DNA from: Paracentrotus lividus
Taxonomy: Eukaryota > Echinodermata > Echinoidea > Camarodonta > Echinidae
Assembly (NCBI GenBank): GCA_940671915.1
Contig: CALNVZ010003433.1
Coordinates: 52,573,634-52,637,633 of the forward strand
Direction: 5' to 3'
Length of the DNA: 64,000 bases
Each line of letters starts with the position of its first letter. Position 1 is the stretch's first letter. Position numbers and translations under genes: made by a program. Below the pieces are notes generated by a model, which had not been told where the DNA came from, searched no databases, and was given only the letters and a program-made list of their open reading frames with translations. Below are positions 1-12,026 of this stretch, piece by piece.

Positions 1-180
1 TTAATTCAGTTGACAGTTTTCCATTAACATCCTTATAAAAAGATAGCTGATGGGACAATTTTCGCTCAAATAACTTATTTTATAACATGACACCAAAATA
101 TATAACAACCATATGATTTCAATGAAAATAAAATGAGTTAAATAAAAGCATACTTTCTGGCAGCCATCATGTGAGACTAT

Positions 181-325
181 AGAAGGGTGCAACTTTGCAC
201 CCTTGGTACTGTGCACCCCTTCACCGCAGTGCATGCACCCCGTGGGGTGCAAAAGCACGCCCTCTGGGGTGCATACGTTCAGAATAGACGGTGTGCACCC
301 CTATGCACCCTTTTTGCACCCTTCC
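181..325. repeat. Cluster of short GCACCC/GGGTGC motifs
   Basis: About ten copies of GTGCACCC or its complement GGGTGC lie within 145 bases, in both orientations, so the stretch can form several small hairpins. No gene is seen in the first 342 bases. The cluster lies just outside the left terminus of the large inverted-repeat element that starts near 343. Confidence 0.6.
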
Positions 326-699
326 AGTTTTTAGTGTGTACATATTAGTTGGTTTGATCTTATTAATATCTCTTTCAACATATATAATCTATCAGACTAT
401 AAGGACAAAGTCGTCTCGATCCGGTTTGACCATAAGCCTGTTATTTAATTTTTGATTTTAATACTTTTTTTCATTGAGTTTTTAATTCAATATTATTGAA
501 TAATTCGTTATTATAATGTATTATAATTATATCAACAGTATTTTGAGGAACAGAGGGGGGGGGGGGTTCGTTCCACCTAGCTCCCAATATGGACTAAATC
601 GGTTGTACCGACATTTTCTTCGCTGACACAAGTGTTTCGTTTAAAACCCTTCCCTAATCGGTTGGAGAAAAATTTGGTGAAGGCCTACCCGTATCATAT

Positions 700-1049
700 A
701 ATGATTGCGCGTTTTAAGTGAGCAGCCCCCCCCGCCGAAAAAAAGAAGATCTTTGTGGGCTCGTGTCAAGTCTGAACGACATTTTCTACACACTGACAAT
801 TGTTCTGCTGTAAAGCCTCAGCAAATCGAATCGAGAAAATGTCGGTGCCACCGAACTATTATCATTGACTTTTTTGGGGGGGGGGGCATGCAGCCGCTAA
901 AAGAAAAATAATTGTGGGGAGCTAGCGGCTAAGATATATTTTTCTTGCCGACATTTCTCCCAACGGATTCGATGCTAGGATTTAGAGCAGAACAATTGTT
1001 AATAAAAAGCAATGTCGGTACAATAGATATCTGAGCCCACATTTTTTTT

Positions 1050-1083
<34 letters not shown>

Positions 1084-2050
1084 AGGAGGGGGGGGGGGGC
1101 TGCACACAAAATTATCAAATGAATCTGTATGGTACATACTCCGACACATTTTAAGATGTTGACTCGCGGATTGGAACGATTGCCGATCAAGCAAATTTTG
1201 TACAACCGTCATCTTCGCCAAACCGATACATTGCTTCTTTTTTGGGGGGGGGGGGGTTGGGGGCTGCACACCAACATTTTAATGATAATTAGTATCTGGG
1301 TACACCAACATTTCTCATCTTGTTTTGCTGTGGTTTCCTGCAGGAAAGCTGTCTCAGAAGCAAATATATAACCTTTATCTGAGCCTCCAACAAGTACCTG
1401 AACTCCGCCCCTTTTTAATTATTAAACAAAAAATACTAATAATAATTTTATTTTTTTTGGGGGGGGAGGGAGGGGTTGGGTGGGAGGGTAACATATATAT
1501 TTTAATGGCATCTCGATGGGGTACAGCGGAACGATCTTGTCGGTAAAGCAGATGTCAACAAGAAATATCTGAGCTGCCTTATTTCCCTATTTTTTTTTTT
1601 TGGGGGGGGATCTGCAAATATTTCATTGATATCTGGAAACAACAAAATTTTGTCAATTCGATTTGCCTAAAGGTTAGCAGCGGAACAGCTATCGGGAAAC
1701 AAATGTCGTGCGACGTATATCTGAGCCCCAATAATTATTCTGGGAGGGGCGGTGGGGGGGGGAGTGGCCAGCTACACACCAACATTTTCTCGAAATGATA
1801 CACGTTTAATGCGAGAACAGTTGTCAATGAAGAAAATGTTGAACAACAGATATCTGAGCCATCCCCTTTTCATTTCTTGTTTTTGTTGTTGTTTTGGTGT
1901 TTTTTTTTATTGGGAGGATCTGCAATCTTAAATTTCAATATTTGGGTAACGTTATTTTTCTCTAACCGATTCAGGAACGAGTTTTAAGCGGAACAATTGT
2001 CGAAAAAATGTCATACAACCGATATTAGCGCTATATTAGAGGAGAGAGGG
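700..2050. repeat. Degenerate tandem array with G-tracts
   Basis: Diverged units of roughly 150-330 bases recur, each with a block like GATATCTGAGCC, a block like ACATTTTCTC, and a run of 8-16 G next to a T-run. Clear ATATCTGAG blocks lie near 1027, 1565, 1708 and 1844. No coding potential is credible: open frames here come from homopolymer runs. The array is the interior of the surrounding inverted-repeat element. Confidence 0.6.
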
Positions 2051-2390
2051 GAACGGAAGCCCCTACACTCCCAGCCCCCCCCCTCTCTCTCTCTCTCTCT
2101 GTGTTCCTCAACCTATCAGTGGCGGATCTACCGGGGTTAGGAGTTTTAACCCCCCCCCCCCTTGAGTTCCCTAAACAAATAATAAAATAAAAAATGGGGG
2201 GGGGGACAGGGGCGTAGACAGTGGGGGGGAGGGGGGATGGGGGATCGCATCCATCAACTCAAAAGATGGGGGGATGGTATGTACAACACCCCCCCCACAC
2301 ACACACACTTTTCACGGGTGAGTATTTGTTTTTTTTTAAAGCCTGAAATAAGCTTTGCACACTCCTTTTTTCTTCCATGGAGCTCTAAAA

Positions 2391-3300
2391 ACTTTCGCTC
2401 GCGCTTCGCGCTCACATATTATTATTATTTTATCATTATTATTATTGTTATTATTATTATTAAATCCAGATTAATTTTATATATTTATCTATCTATTATA
2501 TCTATTATATTCTATCTATTATATTTTTTAATTTATATTTAGGCCTATTCTTATTTTTTATTATTTCCAGGGAAATTATTTTGTTTTTCTTCCTATAGCA
2601 TGTTTATTTTGATAATTTGTATTTTTAATATAAAATATCTGCAAAATGGACTAATATTTAACATAAATAAATGGTCTAAAATTACTTTATTCTATTAGAG
2701 GTGTATGTAGCTGTCGGTAATATTTGTGCAGAATAACACCTTGTGGGTATGAAATCGGGCTCTAGCCCTCTAAATTGCTTTTTTTTTTCTTTTTTTTATT
2801 GCTTGCGCTTGCGCTCGCTTATTATATAGGCCTTAAAGGCTTAGAGGAATAAAAAGGTTGCAACATAAACCCTTCTGTACGGCATGTTTGTTTAATTTCT
2901 TTGTAATAATCAATTCAGTATTTACATTTTATTACACAAGATTTGGTTCATTAACCTTAAAATTTTCCTTTCGCACTTCGCGCTTTTTTTTTTTTTTTTT
3001 GCCCCTTCTTTGTGTGTTATAGATTAAAAAACAAAAAACAAAACAAAAAACACATGCGTCCTCGTTTGCCTCAGAAGTTTACGCTCGCGCTTCGCGCTCG
3101 CTTAGAATTGTACATTTGCTGAGGAAATTCGGCGCACCCCCCCCCCCCAAAAAAAACAAGACATTTTTGCCCTTTCTTTGTGTGTATTGATACAAAAAAT
3201 CCTCTCGGTTACCTCAAAATTTTCCGCTTGCGCTTCACGCTCGCTTGGAATCGCCTACTATTGCTGAGGAAATTCGGCGCACCCCCCCCCCAAAAAAAAA
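2391..3300. repeat. Repeats with the palindromic core CGCTCGCGCTTCGCGCTCGC
   Basis: Variants of a CG-rich core alternating CGC and TCG steps occur near 2396, 2802, 2970, 3082 and 3222. The last copies sit in a unit of about 145 bases that also includes a CGGCGCACCCCC tract and an A-run. The CpG-rich cores stand out in otherwise AT-rich sequence. Nothing protein-coding is seen. Confidence 0.6.
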
Positions 3301-3876
3301 AAAAATAGGCCTCTTACTAACATTAATCGAGTGTGTAAACATGGTTAAGCGGTTTTAATATTTTAGTTACTCGATACTGTAATTTGATATCTTTTATTCT
3401 TGGAAATTGAGTCTCTGGAACCACGAATCACCCCCACATTCGAGGACCTGTCTACGCCACTGGGAAAGGGGGTTCCAAACTCTAACACACCCATTCTTAG
3501 ATCAAACTCTGCATCAGATTGCACCAGTGTCAAATTGAAAAGGCTCCCTACCGTGCAAGGGGATACCCCCTTTCCGGATACCCCCCTTCCACACCTCCCC
3601 CTTCCACACCTCCCCCTCCCCTCGGGCGCTTCGCTCCCTCGCAGTACCTGGCTACAAATAAGATCGTGCACCCCTGCCTATTGTTGTTTGTTATCATTAT
3701 TATCATTATAATAACGAATTATTCAATAATCATGAATTAAAAATAAATTGCAAAAAAAGGAAATTTAAATTAAAAAAATTAAATAACTGGCTTAATTGTG
3801 GTCAAACCGGATCGAGACGCCTTTGTTCTTATAGGCTGATTGATTATAGGTGAAAAGAAATAAGATCGAACTAATA

Positions 3877-4800
3877 CAGGCCTAGGGCACAAAACAAGTT
3901 CAAGCGACAACTGCACGTCAAGGCGATCAACAGCGAATGTGTAGCGGGCGCAGCTGCGCGCAGTCGGCTGGAGAAGCGGCCTGGTTCGAGTGAATGCAGC
4001 TATATCTGTTGTTTTAAGATAGTAAATGAGTTCTATTTTCTCTGATACTTTCAGGTATTGTTAATTGTAAATGTATGAAAGGTACTAGATAAAATACACA
4101 AGCTTTTGTGGATATTTAGCATGATTTTGCGAAGAAAGCAAATGCCGATCATAGCCGTGACTGCAAGAGATGAAAGTGGTTCATTCTAAACGCACTGACA
4201 ACTTATCAGTCACTTAGGCGGGCGAGTTACACTCTAGCAGTGGGTTACACTCTAGCAGCTTAACAGACGGCCCAATTAAAGTTTTCGGGTTTTTGCACAC
4301 ATACCCAGCTGCCCGCGGCTGGCCGTTCTAATCAAACTGAATTAAGTGGTTGCATACGGCCGCAGCGGGCATGCAAGCCTTGGTCGGCCTGCGCGCCTGG
4401 CCGCGGCGTGCATGGTATCGATATTTTTGATCCCTCGCCTTAGCCAAGTGTGATAAATCCGTCGACGTCGTTTCCGAATTGTGCAGATGTGCATGCAGCC
4501 CATACTAGATTAAGAAGTAAAGGATGGAATCTTTTCATAAATAATTATTATGATTATGGTGGATTCTTCACGCGTTACCCTCAAAGGTTTTTAAACGATT
4601 CATTTGAGCATTTCAGGTTTGAGCGTCACGTGTGAAGAATTGAATTAAAAACAAACAAATTAAACAAGTAGTTTTGATTAACGTAAATTCATTTTATATA
4701 GAAAACTACGAGCAATTTTCATACAATCCAGGCTCGATATGCAAATGTCAGGATTACCCTTTTCAGTTGTGTTGCCGACTAGTGCATGCGGGGATAAAAG
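3877..4800. other. No gene recognised; relatively GC-rich unique stretch
   Basis: This interval is richer in G+C than its surroundings, particularly 3930-4000 and 4300-4440, with several GCGGC/GCCGC words. No convincing exon, RNA gene or terminal repeat was seen. A run of G begins at 4802. Confidence 0.4.
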
Positions 4801-5017
4801 TGGGGGGGGGGGGGGGGTGGATAGGCCGATGGTCATACCTACACACACAAACACACATACACGCGCACACAAACATATCCACACACACTCTAAAAACTGA
4901 AGTGCTAATTTATGGGTGCTCGTATAGTGACAGCACTTGAAGTTCTATATCAGCACATGAAGTGCTACCCAAGTGATAATTTATAAAAAAACAAAAACAA
5001 ACAAAAATCAATGTCGG

Positions 5018-5095
5018 TATGGGATTCGAAACGAGTTCACCTAGACATGGAAGAGTACCGTTGACGTTACCAATAGACCAACGGAGATCTCACTA
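5018..5095 (-). mobile_element. tRNA-derived SINE-like unit
   Basis: On the minus strand an A-box-like TTGGTCTATTGG is followed about 45 bases later by a B-box-like TTCGAATCCC, the spacing of an internal RNA polymerase III promoter. The tRNA fold is poor, so this is a SINE head or tRNA relic rather than a tRNA gene. A second tRNA-like unit in the opposite orientation lies about 100 bases to the right. Confidence 0.5.
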
Positions 5096-5189
5096 ACTTA
5101 CTTGAATTATGATGCAGAGTAGATAATTATGGCAACTTTGAAGATAGTTCATCATGAAACAATATGATCTGCTAGCAATCGTTAGATGT

Positions 5190-5275
5190 GAGTTGGTCTA
5201 ACGTGCTCGTAAGCGCTTCTCATCCAGGGGACCCAGGTTCGAATCCCAACGAATTCACTTTTCATTAATTTTTCA
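5190..5275 (+). mobile_element. tRNA-derived SINE-like unit
   Basis: The plus strand carries GTTGGTCTAACGTG (A box) and GGTTCGAATCCC (consensus B box) at tRNA spacing. The would-be anticodon loop is CATCCAG, which lacks the universal U33, so a working tRNA is unlikely. Downstream (5280-5400) are short repeats with CAGCACTTTGAGTGCAG twice and the hairpin CAGCTC...GAGCTG. Confidence 0.55.
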
Positions 5276-5416
5276 AGTTCAGCTCACGTGAACATGCTAA
5301 AACAGCACTTTGAGTGCAGTTAAACAGCACTTTGAGTGCAGACACTAAATCAGCTCTTAAAACGAGCTGATTTCAGCCTCTGAAGTGCTAATAAGACCAC
5401 TTCATTTTGTAGAGTG

Positions 5417-5565
5417 CACAAACACACACACGCACACACACCTATATCCTAACCTGCACACACACAACACACACACACATACACACCCTAACACAACCAC
5501 ACAACAAATGCACACACCCTCACTCACGAACACCCACTCTCACACACACATAGACACACGCACAC
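5417..5565. repeat. CA-rich microsatellite
   Basis: Imperfect (CA)n interrupted by short non-CA words. A shorter CA tract lies at about 4840-4890. Open frames rich in Thr-His in this interval are translations of the microsatellite. Confidence 0.9.
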
Positions 5566-5903
5566 TATAGAATTAATTGGCATGATTTTTCTTTTTTTCA
5601 TGCATGTAAACACGACACAAATAGAAAATTTCCCGGATTTCAGATATCAAAAATTTATTTAAACAAGAGGAGTTGAAAAAAAATCTAATAGACCAGTTTA
5701 CTAACATATTCAAATTCCATGCATACTTTTTAAACTTTTGATAGCTTGTCTACATGGACATATAATTAGATTTGTTCAACTCATCCTGGTTCAAAGATTA
5801 TAGATATCTGAAATAGGGGGATTTTTCGTTTTGTATTGTGTTTAGTATCTAAATTCACATCTGAATTATTAAATTTGATCTTTTCCACCCTATGTAAACG
5901 GTC

Positions 5904-5907
<4 letters not shown>

Positions 5908-5956
<49 letters not shown>
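5908..5956. repeat. (AT)n microsatellite
   Basis: About 24 uninterrupted AT dinucleotides. Confidence 0.95.
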
Positions 5957-5959
<3 letters not shown>

Positions 5960-6111
5960 TTTTATTTTTTCCCCAGAAATTTCTGCATTTATTGATAAAT
6001 CAGTATAAAATACATTACGTATATATCTCAATTTGGTTCATAGAAATGCGACGCTTATATTGCAATAAAATATATAGACGTAATTTAAAATATGGAGAAT
6101 ACAATTATAAG

Positions 6112-8187
6112 ATATAAAGAAAAAAGATAAATGCATTGGTAACAGTGCTTGAAACGATTGCAGCCAGAGGGCTACGTGAAACCTTCATAAGAATTCTGTA
6201 ATGTAAAATAAGATGTTACGTATTATCAAACTGTGGGTGTAATATAATTATGTTTCTTAGGGTGATCGATCATTTTCATTCAGTGGGCCAAAACTCTGAA
6301 ACGGACTCCTATTTATATTACGTCACTTACCATCGACTGAACACTTCTTATCACATTCTTTACAACTTCAAATACCATGATCGCCTTTAGAAGGTTAACC
6401 TTTGATGATAATGAATAACTCAAACTGAACATTTACATTGAGTATATATTATGCACAATGATGTTAGTAAGATATCATACACTTCGAATAATATGTACAG
6501 TGTTATTTCAAATTGAATTAAACAGCCACACACACTCTTCAGCTTTTTCAATAGTGCGAAAATGTAACGATAAGATAACATATACAATTTGAAAAAAAAA
6601 GAAAAAAAAAAGCGGACACAGTTTTCATGCAGCTTCCACAAGCAGCTCCAAACGTTGGATGTCATATAAATTTGATGCTGTGTGCAACCTTGTTTGAAAT
6701 TGAGGTACACCCTTATGCATTCCATATCGATATCCAATGTTCAAATACATGTATACAGATGAAATAACACATTCACTTTTATTTCAGATGTATGTAATAA
6801 ATTTAAATACATGTACATCATTTCCAATAATACATTTACATTACACAACAATTATAACGGAATCAGCAAACAAATTGTACAGACATGCACACGTCGAAAC
6901 AATTGAAACTCCACTGACAAGTTTCATATTATATGAATATTATATTGAAAATGCAGATATTAATTTGATTAAGAATAAAATTGTGCGGACCTATACACAC
7001 ACATGAACATAGAAAAGTTGCATTTCAAGTTAATTGAGATTAAAATAATATACAATGCAATACAGAAAAATAAAATGGTCTAATGCATTCCACTAGTTGG
7101 ATATCCCTGTTTTTTATTACAATGAACACTGTGACTACGGAGAAATCCCAAGTGCTGGACAACATAGAAATTGTGCACACTTACGTATCATCGAATTAAT
7201 TTAAGAATACAGTTCCCTTTTCTAATTATATCTGCCTTGTAAGACATTGTGGCAAAATGGAGAGAATCCATTTCACATAAAAGCAAAGGTCACTGTTAGT
7301 AGGGGAATTTCTAAAGTTCATGACATCAAGGAACATGACATGTGCAAGAAAATAATAAATTACATACTTCAAATGTTATTTGAACCGTCTCACTCATTTT
7401 TTTTTATTTCTATTTTTATTTTTAGTTTAGGCCTCAGCCTACAGTACTCTGCCTAGACTAATTTCGACAATTTTTACACTGATCACTCAAGCATGACAGA
7501 GAAACATCATAACTAGTTACATATTTCATGTATAGTAGATAACATCCTCATTTACCATAAACAAAAACAACAACAACATCAACACTGAAATAGATAACAT
7601 GCAACGATGTTTTCAGGCAACTCTTTGAGAGTGTGTACTTTTTTTCTATACGCCCTGTATAATCAACAAGATATATGGAAAACAAAATATTGGACAGGCT
7701 TACACGTAATTACTACAAAGCAATACCAATATAATACATAATTATTTAAAGAATATTGAACGACTTTGAGTGGGATAAGTGGAGATATTGGACTAAAGAC
7801 GAGAAATTATTGGACAAGTCGAGAAGACAAGTCCAATATTTTTATTCAGAGAGTAAATAATCTTCACGTATCCCATGAAAACCGACCATCCAATATCATA
7901 TGAACAATACAAAGCACATAATTATGATCAACGCCACATCAAGCGGGGAATGAAGTTCAGTTTAATAAATGTGGGGTTCCTCTCCATTATGTTCCAGTCC
8001 TCGGCTGGTATACCCCATTCGTTTCATCGAAAGTCACCTAGCTGGCAACCTATCCGGTGTAAGTGGATGAACTAAATCGATCGGATCAAATGTCGGATAT
8101 TTCAACTTTATGACGATCAGTGAATTATATGTAACTCGAAAAAAAAAATTAAAGAGTAATTTTTTTTTAAACTTTTGATCCTGGTAA
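6112..8187. repeat. Tandem duplication, copy 1 (about 2.1 kb)
   Basis: The sequence beginning AAAGATAAATGCATTGGTAA at about 6122 starts again at about 8191 and stays collinear to the end of the unit near CTGGTAAGAAAAA. Differences are scattered substitutions and short indels, so the two copies look roughly 95% identical by eye. No gene is recognised inside; open frames are short and not shared by the copies. Confidence 0.85.
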
Positions 8188-10305
8188 GAAAAAGATAAAT
8201 GCATTGGTAACAGTGCTTGAAACGACTGCAGCCAGAGGGCTACGTGAAACCTTCATAAGAATTCTGTAATGTAAAATAAGATGTTACGTATTAGCTAACT
8301 GTGGGTTGTAATTATAATTATAATTATGTTTCTTAGGTTGATCGATCATTTTCATTCAGTGGGCCAAAACTATGAAACGAACTCCTATTTATATTACGTC
8401 ACTTACCATCGACTGAACACTTCTTATCACATTCTTTACAACTTCAAATACCATGATCGCCTTTAGAAGGTTAACATTTGATGATAATAAATAACTCAAA
8501 CTATATGAACTGAACATTTACATTGAGTATACATTATGCACAATAATGTTAGTATGATATCATACATTTCGAATAATATGTACAATGTTATTTCAAGTTG
8601 AATTAAACAGCCACACACACTCTTCAGCTTTTTCAATAGTAGGAAAATATAACGATAAGATAACATATACAATTTGAAAAAAAAAAGCGGACACAGTTTT
8701 CATGCAGCTTCCACAAGCAGCTCCAAACGTTGAATATCATATAAATTTGATGCTGTATGCAACATTGTTTTAAATATAGGTACACCATTATGCATTCCAT
8801 ATCGATATCCAATTTTCAAATACATGTATACAGATGAAATAACACATTCACTTTTATTTCAAATGGATGTATTATGGTAAATTTTACAGTATGTAATAAA
8901 TTTAAATACATGTACATCATTTCCAATAATACATTTGCATTACATAACAATTACAACGGAATCAGCAAACAAATTGTACAGACATGCACACGTCAAAACA
9001 ATTGAAACTCCACTGACAAGTTTCATATTTTATAAATATTATATTGAAAATGCAGTTATTAATTTGATTAAGAATACAATTTTGCGGACCTATGCACACA
9101 AATGAGCATAGAAAAGTTGCATTTCAAGTTAATTGAGAATAAATATACAATGTTATACAGAAAAAAATGGACTAATGCATTCCATTACTTGGATATCCCT
9201 GTTTCTTAATTACAATGAACACTATGTAGACATAATTTATTTTGCAGAACTAATTGAGCACTACGGAGAAATCCCGAATGTTGTACAACATAGAAATTGT
9301 GCACATTTACGTATCATCGAATTAATTTAAGAATACAGTTCCCTTTTCTAATTATATCTGCCTTGTAAGACATTGTGGCAAAATGGAGAGAATCCATTTC
9401 ACATAAAAGCAAAGGTCACTGTTAGTAGGGGAATTTCTAAAGTTCATGACATCAAGGAACATGACATGTGCAAGGAAATAATAAATTACATACTTTAAAT
9501 GTTATTTGAACCGTCTAACTCATTTATTTTATTAGTATTTTTTTTAGGCCTACAGTACTCTGTCTAGACTGATTTTGACAAATTTTACATAAATGTCCCG
9601 TGGTCACTCAAGCATGACAGAGAGAGATCATAACTAGTTACATATTCCATGTATATCAGATAACATCCTCATTTACCATAACCAAAAACAACAACAACAA
9701 CAACAATACTGCAATAGATAACATGCAACGATGTTTTAGGCAACTTTTTGAGAGAGTGTACTTTTTCTATACGCCCTGTATTATGAACAATATATGGAAA
9801 AACAAAATATTGGACAGGCTTACATGTAAGTAATCCAAAGCAATACCAATCAAATACATAATTATCTAAAGAATATTGAATGACTTTGAGTGGGATAAAT
9901 GAAGATATTGGACTAAAGACGAGAAATGATTGGACAAGTCGAGAAGACAAGTCCAATATTTTTCTTCAGAGAGTAAATAAACTTCACATATCCCATGAAA
10001 ACTGACCATCCAATATCATATGAACAATACAAAGCACATGATTATGATCAACGTAACATCAAGCGGGGATTGAAGTTCAGGGTCATAAATGTGGGGTTCC
10101 TGTCCTTTATGTTCCAGTCCTCAGCTGGTAACCCATTCGTTTCTTTGAAAGTCGCCTAGCTGTCAACCTATCCGGTGTATTAGTGGAAGAACTAAATCGA
10201 TCGGATCAAATGTCGGATATTTCAACTTTATGACGATCAGTGAATGTAACTCGGAAAAAAAAAAATAATTAAGGGTATTTTTTTTTTTACTTTAGATCCT
10301 GGTAA
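8188..10305. repeat. Tandem duplication, copy 2 (about 2.1 kb)
   Basis: Direct head-to-tail copy of the preceding 2.1 kb, ending at the second CTGGTAAGAAAAA. Small insertions relative to copy 1 (for example near 8870 and 9225) make it slightly longer. No coding content is recognised. Confidence 0.85.
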
Positions 10306-10332
10306 GAAAAAATGGACCCTACTCCAAAATTA

Positions 10333-11117
10333 CCTGGGGCGGAATTCTGGGGAACTCTCTTAACTACTGTCTTATCTTTTGTCTTATCTCTGAGAGATAA
10401 GACACCTTTAAGATTGTCCTAAATCGGTATTCTGAAGACTGTCTTTTCTCTGTCTTATCTCTAAAAGTACCCGCCCATCTTTTCTCAGACAAACCAATGA
10501 AAATCACTCTTAGTTACTCGTTTAAGCCCTCTTAACCAATAGGAAGGCCCGCAGACATGCAGGGGTGTGTCCAAAATACAGTAAATCGCAATGCGTGACT
10601 GCGCATATTAGTGCGCTTATTTACGCAAAGTAAAAGAAAAAGACAGCAAAAACTCAGAAGAAGTTTTGGAAGAGAAAAAAAGAGAGGAAAAACAGAGAGG
10701 AAAAATGGCAGTTAACATGGAGGGCTTAACTTCTGACAGTATAAACGAATTTTGTTGAAAATTGTCAAATATGATAAGTAAAACTAATGAAACAATGTAA
10801 TCTAAAAAATATTGTTGTTTGCTTACAATAAAGGGGCAGTTGAACATGGGTATCATGGTACTAAAACTTTGTAAAAGATAAGACAAAAGATAAGACAGCT
10901 ATACCCTGTCATATCTTTTATCTTATCTTTTCTCCGGTTTCGCGTAAAAGTTGGCTTTTGCGCATTTATTAAACAGCGCATTTCTTGTGTGCGCCAATAA
11001 TTTATGACAATTATTTATGACAAAAAGATAAGACAGCTCCCAGAATACCGATTTTGTCTTATCTCTGAGATAAGATAAAATACCGAGATAAGACACTCCC
11101 CAGAATTCCGCCCCAGG
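10333..11117. mobile_element. 785 bp non-autonomous DNA transposon (MITE)
   Basis: Perfect terminal inverted repeats of about 21 bases begin CCTGGGGCGGAATTCTGGGG at 10333 and end with its complement at 11117. GTCTTATCT and AGATAAGAC motifs repeat in both orientations just inside both ends, as subterminal repeats. The interior has no transposase. It lies about 215 bases beyond the stop codon of the ankyrin-ZU5-death gene and could contribute to its 3' region. Confidence 0.8.
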
Positions 11118-11331
11118 AGTCCGGGTCGACCAGAGCTTTTGACCCGGAATCTGGGTCCATAGGGACCATACACTTTCCGGGCCAAAAACCGTTGACCCTG
11201 AATCTGAGTCCATCGGAGCCATATACTGCTCTGGAATGAGTGAATTTTGATCCTTCATTTTCTTCTCCATGTTCTCAGAGTATATTTATCAGTTACTCCT
11301 TATTGTTCGGTTACTCATAGTATAACTTCTA

Positions 11332-11640
11332 TCATGTTTGAACACCAGGAGCACCGCTACCTTGTTGAACGGGAAAAATCTTATCGATGAGGCCTTCAAC
11401 ATCAGCGTCCTTAAGCGCAGCTTTCAGCTTGGCACAATGACCATATTTTGTACGATTTCTCCACTTTATCAGCACGTCCATCAAAGCCATCTGATAATTG
11501 CTGGCGTTCTGTGCTAAGATGGTTTTCCCCATATCATAACCGATGTCCAGAGAGACGCACATGTCAAAGTATTTCTCGTGGGGGAGAATTCTGGAGAGTT
11601 TGAGTAAATGTTTCTCATTCACANNNNNNNNNNNNNNNNA
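11332..11640 (-). CDS. Gene A exon 7: death domain and stop
   Basis: Encodes LLKLSRILPHEKYFDMC, then YQMALMDVLIKWRNR, LKAALKDADVEGLIDKIF and a short tail ending GSGAPGVQT with TGA at 11334-11332. The six-helix pattern, with the LIKWRNR tryptophan in the fifth helix and LKAAL in the last, is that of a death domain. Death domains pair homotypically in adaptor complexes that control apoptosis or NF-kB signalling. The splice acceptor is hidden in the run of N (11624-11639), so the first residues are uncertain. Confidence 0.85.
   Translation of the reverse strand, partial: XXXXXXVNEKHLLKLSRILPHEKYFDMCVSLDIGYDMGKTILAQNASNYQMALMDVLIKWRNRTKYGHCAKLKAALKDADVEGLIDKIFPVQQGSGAPGVQT
11624..11639. other. 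Assembly gap (N)
   Basis: Sixteen Ns at the 5' edge of the death-domain exon of gene A. They conceal its splice acceptor. Confidence 1.
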
Positions 11641-11962
11641 AAATTGAGCAGGTAAAACTTCTGGCATTACTGAAAGTAAATTTTGTTAAGTCTACCAAAC
11701 ACAAAGAATCATTTTTCATTTTCGGATTCATAAACAAACATTTGGAATGATGAACTTCTAGTATAACGTCTAGTATAACGAGCCTAAACCAAATGCAATC
11801 CAAATCACATTTGAGATATATTTTTTTAACGGACCTACAGAAGAACAGCCTTTGGCTGAAGTAGGTTGTGCCGTGTTGAAATAAAATTAAACGAAATAAA
11901 ATAAAATGAAATAAAATTTTAAACAAAAGATATAATGATCAACATTGATTTTTTATATTTAC

Positions 11963-12026
11963 CTTGGTATGTCATGTACAACTTTAGAGGTTGTTAGAGT
12001 CGTCAGTTCCTTGGTGCTTAGATCAG
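11963..12026 (-). CDS. Gene A exon 6: short linker before the death domain
   Basis: 64 bp exon (acceptor TTATAG|CTGATC, donor CCAAG|GTAAAT), phase 1 in and phase 2 out. It encodes about 21 residues, ADLSTKELTTLTTSKVVHDI, rich in Thr and Ser. It is identified by splice-site quality and by phase agreement with both neighbours. Gene B has a much larger repeated exon in this position with the same entry phase. Confidence 0.7.

Larger units (their letters stand above)
343..3876. mobile_element. Large DNA element with about 180 bp terminal inverted repeats
   Basis: The left end (about 343-525) and the right end (about 3700-3876) are inverted copies of each other with small indels. Both outer ends read TATTAGTT inward, and both carry the shared block CTCGATCCGGTTTGACC at matching distance. 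A 2-base CA flank on both sides could be the target duplication, but this is weak. The interior holds G-tract and C-tract repeat arrays and no recognisable transposase, so it is called non-autonomous. The superfamily is not identified. Confidence 0.7.

Noticed and set aside
10923-11270. 115-residue minus-strand frame as an additional 3' exon of gene A
   Set aside because: It runs across the boundary of the 785 bp MITE and a short tandem repeat, and the death-domain exon already ends with a stop codon.
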